Shown: positions 1 through 6,257 of the stretch, in pieces
Layout: each line of letters opens with the position of its first letter
Position numbering within the stretch: the first letter of the stretch is position 1
Assembly: GCA_958448555.1 (NCBI GenBank)
Contig: CAUDEL010000060.1
Span: 1-17,316, forward strand
Direction of reading: 5' to 3'
DNA from: Limiplasma sp958448555
GTDB taxonomy: Bacteria; Bacillota; Clostridia; Christensenellales; Aristaeellaceae
Length of the DNA: 17,316 nt
Notes under the pieces: model-generated
What the model was told of the DNA's origin: nothing
The model's input: the letters and a program-made list of their open reading frames with translations, nothing else
Database searches by the model: none
Made by a program: the position numbers and the translations under genes

Positions 1-91
1 GCTCCCAGAGACGTCCTCTCTTCCTTCACTGTCCAATATGTTTGACAAACCTACACGCCACGGATGGAATTTGAGCGGGGAAGAAAGCTTG

Positions 92-120
92 TTGAAGCGC
101 CCGGGCCGTGGTAATATAAG
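92..120 (+). promoter_or_regulatory. Probable sigma-A promoter for the phosphoglucomutase gene
   Basis: TTGAAG at 92-97 and TATAAG at 115-120 are separated by 17 bases, a good housekeeping match (4/6 and 5/6). Transcription would begin near 127 and give a leader of about 90 bases. A second, weaker candidate lies upstream: TTGACA at 42-47, inside the small palindrome GTTTG-A-CAAAC (40-50), with TGGAAT at 65-70. No gene was found in bases 1-153. Confidence 0.5.
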
Positions 121-213
121 TATGCGTCGCCAGATCGCGGGTCCTGATGCCAGATGAGCGGGATCGCGCGGCTTTGGGGGGGCGGCTCAAATATGCTGAT
201 AGGGGCGGAAAAG

Positions 214-1899
214 ATGAACGAACAGTATGAAGAATACCAGCGTTGGCTCAAATGTGCCACGGCGGACGCGGAGCTCCTGGACGAATTAAAGGCCATGGAC
301 GGTGCGGCGGTGGAGGACGCGTTTTACCGAAACCTCTCCTTCGGCACCGGAGGGCTGCGCGGGGTGATCGGTGCGGGCACCAACCGCATGAACGTCTATA
401 CCGTGGCGAAGGCGTCGCAGGGGCTGGCAAACTACGTCCTGAAAACCACCGCGCCTTCGGAAAGAAGGATCGCGGTGTCCTTTGACAGCCGGATCAAGTC
501 GGAACTGTTTGCCCGGGTGGCGTGCCGTGTTTTTTCTGCAAACGGCATCCATGCCTGTCTCTTTTCGCAGCTCATGCCCACCCCGTGCCTGAGCTACGCA
601 ACCCGCGCCCTGCGCTGCGCCGCGGGCGTGATGGTCACCGCCAGCCACAACCCCTGCAAATACAACGGCTATAAGGTATACGGCGCGGACGGCTGCCAGA
701 TCACCACCGAGATGGCCTCCGCCGTTCTCAGGGAAATCGAGAAGCTGGATATCTTTGCGCACGTGCGTCAGATCCCCTATGAGGAAGGCCGGGCGCGCGG
801 GCTCATCAGCGCGATTCCCGAAGCGGTAATCACCGATTACATCGAAGCGGTCAAGCGGCAGTCCGTGCTGGGTGGCCAGGCCGTGGACCGGGACGCGCGG
901 ATCGTCTATTCGCCTTTGAATGGCACGGGGCGGATGCCCGTGCTGCGCGCCTTGAGGGAAAGCGGCTTTTCCAACATCACCGTGGTTGCCGAGCAGGAGA
1001 AGCCCGACGGTCGCTTCCCCACCTGTCCCTATCCCAACCCCGAGGTCCGGGAGGCGATGTCCCTGGGGATCGAATACGCCACCCGCCTGAACGCCGATCT
1101 GCTGCTTGCGACCGACCCCGACTGCGACCGGGTCGGCATCGCGGTGCGCGATGCCCGGGGCGGCTACACGCTGCTCAGCGGCAACGAAACCGGCGTCCTG
1201 CTGCTCGACTTCCTCTGCGCCCGGCGGCTTGCCAACGGCACCATGCCCCCGCATCCCGTCATGGTCAAGACCATCGTGACCACCGACATGGCCCAGCGCG
1301 TGGCATCGCACTATGGCGTGGAGACGATCAACGTGCTCACGGGCTTTAAGTTCATCGGGGAGCAGATCGGGCTTTTGGAAAAGGCGGGGCGCGAGGCGGA
1401 CTATCTCTTCGGCATGGAGGAAAGCTACGGCTACCTGTCCGGCGGGTATGTGCGCGACAAGGACGCGGTGAACGCCTCGCTGCTGATCTGTGAGATGTTC
1501 GCATGGTACAAAAGCAAGGGCGTTTCGCTTCTGGAGCGGCTGGAGGCGCTGTACCGGGAGTACGGCTATTGCCTCAACACGCTGCACAGCTACGCCTTTG
1601 AAGGCGCGGCGGGGTTTGAAAGGATGCAGGGCATCATGGCCCGCCTGCGAAAGGGCCTGTCCTCCCTGGGGCCCAGGGCCGTGCTCAGGTGCGTTGACTA
1701 TGCCCAGGGCGTCGGCGGGCTGCCCCGCTCCGACGTGCTGAAGTTCTTCCTCAGCGATGATTGCTCGGTGGTGGTCCGGCCCTCGGGGACCGAGCCCAAG
1801 CTCAAGGCTTATATCACCGTAACCGCAAAAACCCGCGACCTGGCAAAGCCCGTCGAAAAAGAGATCTCGGATGCGCTGGAAAGCCTCTTTGAGGCATGA
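214..1899 (+). CDS. pgcA: Phosphoglucomutase / phosphomannomutase (alpha-D-phosphohexomutase family)
   Basis: This 561-residue cytoplasmic enzyme should interconvert glucose-6-phosphate and glucose-1-phosphate, linking catabolism to glycogen and cell-wall precursor synthesis. All four family signatures are visible: the catalytic phosphoserine loop TASHNP with Ser144, the metal loop DPDCDR with Asp301/303/305, the sugar-binding GMEES at 400-404, and the phosphate-binding RPSGTEPK at 522-529. Its length matches Bacillus PgcA. In-frame ATGs also exist at 154 and 193; 214 was chosen because MNEQYEEYQRWL resembles usual PgcA N-termini and AGGGGCGG lies five bases upstream. The gene stands alone with its own promoter and terminator, convergent with the kinase gene. 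Phosphomannomutase activity cannot be excluded from sequence. Confidence 0.93.
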   Translation: MNEQYEEYQRWLKCATADAELLDELKAMDGAAVEDAFYRNLSFGTGGLRGVIGAGTNRMNVYTVAKASQGLANYVLKTTAPSERRIAVSFDSRIKSELFARVACRVFSANGIHACLFSQLMPTPCLSYATRALRCAAGVMVTASHNPCKYNGYKVYGADGCQITTEMASAVLREIEKLDIFAHVRQIPYEEGRARGLISAIPEAVITDYIEAVKRQSVLGGQAVDRDARIVYSPLNGTGRMPVLRALRESGFSNITVVAEQEKPDGRFPTCPYPNPEVREAMSLGIEYATRLNADLLLATDPDCDRVGIAVRDARGGYTLLSGNETGVLLLDFLCARRLANGTMPPHPVMVKTIVTTDMAQRVASHYGVETINVLTGFKFIGEQIGLLEKAGREADYLFGMEESYGYLSGGYVRDKDAVNASLLICEMFAWYKSKGVSLLERLEALYREYGYCLNTLHSYAFEGAAGFERMQGIMARLRKGLSSLGPRAVLRCVDYAQGVGGLPRSDVLKFFLSDDCSVVVRPSGTEPKLKAYITVTAKTRDLAKPVEKEISDALESLFEA

Positions 1900-1925
1900 C
1901 CCCGCCAACCGCAAAGACATTGACT

Positions 1926-1980
1926 GACGGCATCCCCCGGCGGAAAGGAGCGCCCGCGGGGATGCCGTCCCTTTTGTCTT
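1926..1980 (+). terminator. Rho-independent terminator after pgcA
   Basis: GACGGCATCCCC (1926-1937) pairs perfectly over 12 bp with GGGGATGCCGTC (1958-1969), and CCTTTTGTCTT follows. The T-rich side suits rightward transcription. The opposite side has no clear T-run for the convergent kinase transcript, although the stem may still help there. Confidence 0.88.
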
Positions 1981-3785
1981 CACTCGCCCCGGCCGTCGGG
2001 CAGGGGAAAGGTGAGCGTCACCACCGCCCCGTCGTCGTTGCAGATGGCCATGTGCATGGTGCCGTTGCTGTAATAGTGCAGGCGCAGGAAGGTGTTGACC
2101 AGGCCGATATGGCCGTTGCTAGTGTCGATGGTCAGCTTGTTGGTCTCCACCTCGTCGATCTGCCGGCGCAGGCGCGCAAGCATCTCCCGGGAAAAGCCGT
2201 TGCCGTTGTCGCGAATCTCCAGGGTGAACTTTTGATCGCAGATATGCCCGATGATCCAGAGCTTCCGAAGCGCATTGCTGCCGTTAAAGCCGTGGTTGAG
2301 GGCATTTTCAACCAGCGGCTGGAGGGTGAGCTTGGGCACGGTGAGCCCGCTGAGATCCCTGGGCACATCGATGGTGAATTCGAGGTTTTCCTCATAGCGC
2401 GCCTTGGAAAGCATCAGATAATAGCGCACGTTCTCCAATTCCTCGGCCATGGTGGCCGTGCGGGAGCGGGTATCGGTGGCATAGCGCAGCATCTGGGCGA
2501 ACTGATCGCAGATTTCGATGACGTCGTAATTGCCGCTCTCCATGGATTTCGCGCTGATGATGTTGAGGGTGTTGTAGACGAAGTGCGGGTTGATCTGCGT
2601 TTGCAGGGCGCTCAGCCGGGCCTGGAGCGTGCCTTCGCGCATGGCGATCTCGTTGCGGGTGCTCTCGCGCTGCTTGAGCATGAGATCGTTGAACGTCAAT
2701 TCCAGCTCGTGAATCTCCGGGTCGCCGGTGGAGGTGACGGTCGTGGACAGCGCCTGACGGATGCGGCTTTCGTCGCCCGGGGCGCTTTCGATGGGCGAGA
2801 GCTGCACCTTGCGCGTCAGCTTGCGGATGGACTGCGTCAGCCGCATGGAAACCAGGGCGATCAGAAGAAGCGTGGGCACGATGATGAGGATGGCGGTTCG
2901 CACGATGGTCTGGATGATGCGCGAGATGCTGGCCTCGATGACGGCGCTGTCCTGCGCCACAAAGAGGCTGAGGTTGAGCCATTCCACGCGGGTATGCATC
3001 ACCGACTGGTTCACGCCGGTGCTCGGATCGCTCCAGCGGATGATCTCGCCCTGGGGCATGTCCGCGGGATAGGCGGGCGGCTCGTCGGCGTTAGAGTAGA
3101 GAATGGAGCCGTCGTCAAAGCGGACCTGAACGTCCACCCCCTCCTGATCGGCGATGGCCATGATGGCCTCCAGCTCGCTGAATTCGTTGCTGACCTCCAG
3201 ATACCCCAGCGGGTTGCCGTGGTAGGCCGCCGCCCGCACGATGCCGTACACCGGCATGTCGCGCCTGACGGAGAGGAAGTCCGGGTGCGAGGTCAGAATA
3301 TGCCGCTGGGTCGGCGCGTGATCGACCCCGGCCAGCCACGGCAGCGCACAGATGACCTCCCTGGCCCGCTCGGTTCCGCTGACCAGGTAATCGTCCTTTT
3401 CAAATCGGCTGGTGACAAAGCTGCCGGCGGTGGTGTAGAAGCTCACGCGATAGAAGTTTTCCACCAGCGGCGAACGGTAGAGCTGCTGGAGCACGGTGTT
3501 TCGCGCCGCCGTGGCCATCTTCTGGTCCTCGCTGTCATCGCGGACGAACTGATTGAGCGCCGCCATGAAGGAGGCGTTGTCCAGCAACTCCTCAAGCACC
3601 AGGTCCATCAGGCTGAGCTGCTGGTCCAGCGCCTCGGAAACGGTATGGCTGATGCTGTCAAACTGCAGCTTGGACAGGTCGGAAAAGCTGTCGATGTTGA
3701 GCTGCGTTGAATAGGAGGAAAGGATGGCAACCGCCGCCACCATCATGGCGGAAAACAGGAGCATCATCTTGAGATTGAGTTTCAT
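1980..3785 (-). CDS. YesM/LytS-type sensor histidine kinase
   Basis: This 601-residue membrane kinase probably senses an extracellular sugar or glycan signal and phosphorylates an AraC-type (YesN-like) response regulator. An N-terminal membrane segment (about 7-26) is followed by a roughly 260-residue extracytoplasmic sensor region, a second membrane segment (about 290-313) and a HAMP-like linker. The His_kinase domain has QINPHFVYNTLN with His401 as the predicted phosphoacceptor. The HATPase domain shows the N box ENALNH (493-498), DNGNG (526-530) and GHIG (558-561). All catalytic motifs are intact. No response regulator lies in this window, so the partner is elsewhere or lost. The divergent sugar operon starting at 4058 is its most obvious target, which is inference from position. 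The ATG at 3785 follows only a weak AGGCGG ribosome site. Confidence 0.93.
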   Translation of the reverse strand: MKLNLKMMLLFSAMMVAAVAILSSYSTQLNIDSFSDLSKLQFDSISHTVSEALDQQLSLMDLVLEELLDNASFMAALNQFVRDDSEDQKMATAARNTVLQQLYRSPLVENFYRVSFYTTAGSFVTSRFEKDDYLVSGTERAREVICALPWLAGVDHAPTQRHILTSHPDFLSVRRDMPVYGIVRAAAYHGNPLGYLEVSNEFSELEAIMAIADQEGVDVQVRFDDGSILYSNADEPPAYPADMPQGEIIRWSDPSTGVNQSVMHTRVEWLNLSLFVAQDSAVIEASISRIIQTIVRTAILIIVPTLLLIALVSMRLTQSIRKLTRKVQLSPIESAPGDESRIRQALSTTVTSTGDPEIHELELTFNDLMLKQRESTRNEIAMREGTLQARLSALQTQINPHFVYNTLNIISAKSMESGNYDVIEICDQFAQMLRYATDTRSRTATMAEELENVRYYLMLSKARYEENLEFTIDVPRDLSGLTVPKLTLQPLVENALNHGFNGSNALRKLWIIGHICDQKFTLEIRDNGNGFSREMLARLRRQIDEVETNKLTIDTSNGHIGLVNTFLRLHYYSNGTMHMAICNDDGAVVTLTFPLPDGRGE

Positions 3786-3819
3786 GGACGCACCGCCTGC
3801 TGCAAGGATGTGCGTCCAT
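3784..3819. promoter_or_regulatory. Ten-base inverted repeat between the kinase -10 box and start codon
   Basis: ATGGACGCAC (3784-3793) and GTGCGTCCAT (3810-3819) form a perfect 10-bp inverted repeat with 16 bases between. On the minus strand it begins inside the TATAAT box and ends inside the ATG of the kinase gene. Predicted transcription starts near 3811, so most of one arm would not be transcribed. A DNA operator is therefore more likely than an RNA hairpin. No regulator is identified. Confidence 0.55.
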
Positions 3820-3845
3820 TATAGCACACTTGCCCCGGTGGGCAA
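3818..3845 (-). promoter_or_regulatory. Probable promoter of the sensor kinase gene, with a palindrome over the -35 region
   Basis: Reading the minus strand, TTGCCC (3845-3840) and a consensus TATAAT (3823-3818) are separated by 16 bases, giving a very short leader of about 26 bases. The -35 element is one arm of the perfect palindrome TTGCCC-CGGT-GGGCAA (3830-3845), which looks like a repressor or activator site. Confidence 0.5.
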
Positions 3846-4057
3846 AAGAACGCATGGCGCCGGCGGCGGGTTTGTGCGGTATTTTACCCGCGCTTGTGCT
3901 GGATTTTGCTATTTAGTGCAACGAAGGTGGATTTTTGCATGGCGCGTTTAGAATCTTGTTGTGCCGCGCGGATATGGGACGTTTATAATGTACTTGAAAA
4001 AGGGCGGGACGATCCCCTGGAAAAAACGATCATACACCAATAAGGAGGCATTGCCCA
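3846..4057. promoter_or_regulatory. Divergent regulatory region and promoter of the sugar operon
   Basis: No gene is seen here. A consensus TATAAT lies at 3984-3989, with only a poor -35 (TTGTGC at 3959-3964, 19-base spacer), as is common at activator-dependent promoters. Upstream, GCATGGCGC occurs twice (3852-3860 and 3937-3945, 85 bases apart), and GGATTTTGC (3901-3909) resembles GGATTTTTGC (3929-3938). These could be activator sites, but short repeats in 200 bases can arise by chance. AAGGAGG at 4042-4048 is the ribosome site for the first operon gene. Confidence 0.45.
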
Positions 4058-4870
4058 ATGAAAGTATCTATCAAATGGTTGAGTCTGGTTCTGGTCCTGT
4101 TGCTGTGTATGTCCGGCTCGGCGCTGGCTTATACCGACAGGAACCTGGAAGCGCCCAGGGCCGACGGCGTGGTGATTGACGGCGATCTGAGCGATTGGGA
4201 CCTGAGCCGCTGCCTGACGATTGACAGCGAAAGCCAGATCATCGACCAGATCGAGCACTGGGACGGCGCCGAGGACTGCTCCATGGAGATCTACGCCATG
4301 TGGGACGAGGAAAACCTCTACATCGGCGCCCGCGTCAAGGACGATACCCCCTTTGTCTACCGAGAGGGCTTCCCGCTGGATGAGCTGGACGCCATCATCA
4401 TTTTCCTCAGCACCAACCCCGACGCCGACCCCGACCGCACCGCCTATGAGGCGACCGACTGGCGCATCGTGCAGTCCACCGACGAATACGACTTCTTCAA
4501 CTATGTGGACCGCAGCATGGTCGCCGACAACATGGGCTACGAAACCCAGGGCGAGTACGGCGACGAGCTGGTTTTTGACGATTACGAGGCCGTGACCGTG
4601 CGCGACAAGGAGTACGGCGGCTGGGTGCTGGAGAGCAAGATCCCCCTGCACAACCTCTCCAACGATCAGATTCCCCAGCTCGTTCCCGAAGCCGGCATGA
4701 CCATCGGCTTTGACTTCTCCGTCCTGGATGTGGACCTGCCCTGCCCCGGTATTCACAGCCTGCGCATGCAGTCCTCCGCCAACCTCGACGGCCGCGACCG
4801 CACCCCTGCCGACTATGACGTGGACACCAACCCCAGCCTGTGGGGGACGCTGACCTTTGTGGAAGAGTAA
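4058..4870 (+). CDS. Secreted CBM9/DOMON-like carbohydrate-binding protein
   Basis: This 270-residue protein has an N-terminal signal peptide with a likely SPase I site after SGSALA (residue 24). The mature part reads as a single CBM9-like/DOMON beta-sandwich. Typical features are DGDLSDWD (41-48), the strand NLYIGARVKDD (86-95), and the C-terminal pattern ending in NPSLWGTLTF. It has no catalytic motif and no lipobox (LLLC lacks the small residue before Cys), so it is probably released or loosely held outside the cell. As first gene of the operon, 19 bases before the binding-protein gene, it may capture or present the glycan to the GH3 and transporter. A partial paralogue lies near 12000. 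The CBM9 assignment is fairly secure; the ligand and exact role are not known. Confidence 0.8.
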   Translation: MKVSIKWLSLVLVLLLCMSGSALAYTDRNLEAPRADGVVIDGDLSDWDLSRCLTIDSESQIIDQIEHWDGAEDCSMEIYAMWDEENLYIGARVKDDTPFVYREGFPLDELDAIIIFLSTNPDADPDRTAYEATDWRIVQSTDEYDFFNYVDRSMVADNMGYETQGEYGDELVFDDYEAVTVRDKEYGGWVLESKIPLHNLSNDQIPQLVPEAGMTIGFDFSVLDVDLPCPGIHSLRMQSSANLDGRDRTPADYDVDTNPSLWGTLTFVEE

Positions 4871-4889
4871 AAAAGGAGGCTTTCTGGAC

Positions 4890-6257
4890 ATGGTTCTCAA
4901 GAGATTCGGCGCGCTGGCCCTCTCGGCGGTGCTGGCGCTTGGGCTGCTGCCCGCAGGCGCGCTGGCGGCCAGGAACGAGAAGATGGATGCCGACACGATG
5001 GATATTCCCGCCATCATTGAGGCAAAGGAGGCCGACGGCACCGTCAACGTCTACCACTGGTGGACGGCGGGCGGCGAGAAGGATGCCATCGAGAGCGTCG
5101 TGGACGGCTTCTCCGACTCCTATCCCAACATCCGCGCCAAGTCAAACGCCATTCCCGGCGGCGCCGGCGGCGCGATGGTCATGAAGGTCAAGGTGCTTCA
5201 GCAGGCCGGCAAGAGCCCGGAAACCTTTCAGGCCCACCCCGGCCAGGAGATCGAGCCGTACCTGACCTCGGGGCTTTTGCTCAACCTCAACCAGGTCTGG
5301 GACTATGCCGACATCGCCAGCCGCGCGCTGCCCGGCCTGGAGGACCTGTGCACCGCCTCCGACGGCAACAGGTACATCGTCCCCATCGGCATCCACAAGA
5401 GCAACGTGATTTTCTACAACATCCACGTCTTTGAGAAGTACGGCGTGGAGATCCCCGACCATCAGGACATCACCTGGGATGAGTTCTGGTCCATCTGCGA
5501 CCAGCTATCCGCCGCCATGCCCGACGGCGAATACCCCATCGACCTGGGCGACCGCAAGGGCTGGCCCGCCTGTCAGGTGTTCGAGGATATCATGATGGGC
5601 ACCGATCCCCAGATCTATGAGGACTTCATCAACGGCAACTACGACGTCGAGGACGTCACCGCCGTTCTGTCCACCTACTCCCGCCTGATGGACTACGTGG
5701 CGCCCGACCATTCCAGCCGCGACTGGTATGAGACCTCCGGCCAGCTGGTGGCCGGCACCTATGCCATGCAGATCATGGGCGCCTGGATGCAGCCCCTCAT
5801 GACCAGCATGGGCCAGGTCTACGGCGAGGACTACGGCGTGTTCACCTTCCCCGGGACGGCGGGCTGGTTTGGCATGTGCATCGACGGCTTCGTGGTCAGC
5901 AACGACTCCGCCGACGTCGAGGCCGGCCTGCGCTGGGCCTACAGCATGTCCACCCCCGAGGTGCAGACCGCCTTCTCCACCCTCAAGGAGTCCATCTCCC
6001 CCTATACCGACACCTCCGACGAGACCTATAACGAGCTGACCCTCCAGTTCAAAAACGAGCTGACCGCGGAAGGCACCAACGTCTTCCCCAGCTTCACCCA
6101 CGGGACTGCGCTGCCCTGGAGCGCCTCCACCAGCCTGCAGACGCAGATTCAGGAGTTTGCCACCTCGGCGGAGCATGATGCGGAGTATTTCGCAAACCGA
6201 ATCGTTAACATTCTCAAAGAAGCCGATGTGAAAGGAGACTGGAACCTTGTTGACTAA
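4890..6257 (+). CDS. Extracellular sugar-binding protein of a CUT1 ABC importer (glucose-type, GtsA-like)
   Basis: This 455-residue protein belongs to solute-binding family 1 (COG1653). After the signal peptide (residues 1-26, ending GALA) comes YHWWTAGGEKDAI near residue 55, then a glycine-rich GGAGG segment and the FQAHPGQE block. These resemble the glucose/mannose-binding proteins GtsA and Thermus GBP more than maltose-binding proteins, so a hexose or short glucoside is the likeliest ligand (inference). The start is the ATG at 4890, behind AAGGAGG at 4873-4879; an in-frame ATG at 4857 lies inside the previous gene without a good ribosome site. There is no lipobox cysteine, which is unusual for a binding protein in a single-membrane bacterium. 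The 3' end overlaps the GH3 start by 11 bases. Confidence 0.93.
   Translation: MVLKRFGALALSAVLALGLLPAGALAARNEKMDADTMDIPAIIEAKEADGTVNVYHWWTAGGEKDAIESVVDGFSDSYPNIRAKSNAIPGGAGGAMVMKVKVLQQAGKSPETFQAHPGQEIEPYLTSGLLLNLNQVWDYADIASRALPGLEDLCTASDGNRYIVPIGIHKSNVIFYNIHVFEKYGVEIPDHQDITWDEFWSICDQLSAAMPDGEYPIDLGDRKGWPACQVFEDIMMGTDPQIYEDFINGNYDVEDVTAVLSTYSRLMDYVAPDHSSRDWYETSGQLVAGTYAMQIMGAWMQPLMTSMGQVYGEDYGVFTFPGTAGWFGMCIDGFVVSNDSADVEAGLRWAYSMSTPEVQTAFSTLKESISPYTDTSDETYNELTLQFKNELTAEGTNVFPSFTHGTALPWSASTSLQTQIQEFATSAEHDAEYFANRIVNILKEADVKGDWNLVD
6231..6249 (+). promoter_or_regulatory. Ribosome site that fixes a TTG start for the GH3 gene
   Basis: AAAGGAGA at 6231-6238 lies nine bases before TTG at 6247. No ATG or GTG start precedes the signal peptide, so TTG 6247 (or the adjacent TTG 6250) must be used. 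The site lies inside the end of the binding-protein gene, implying translational coupling. Confidence 0.75.

Noticed and set aside
1896..3710. Long open plus-strand frame antisense to the sensor kinase
   Set aside because: Its translation has low-complexity, His/Gly/Val-rich composition without any family motif, while the minus strand encodes a complete kinase with all catalytic boxes. Long antisense frames are common in GC-rich DNA.
4001..4036. Catabolite-repression (cre) site before the sugar operon
   Set aside because: AAAACGATCATACA shares part of the consensus, but the TG half and the final CA do not align.
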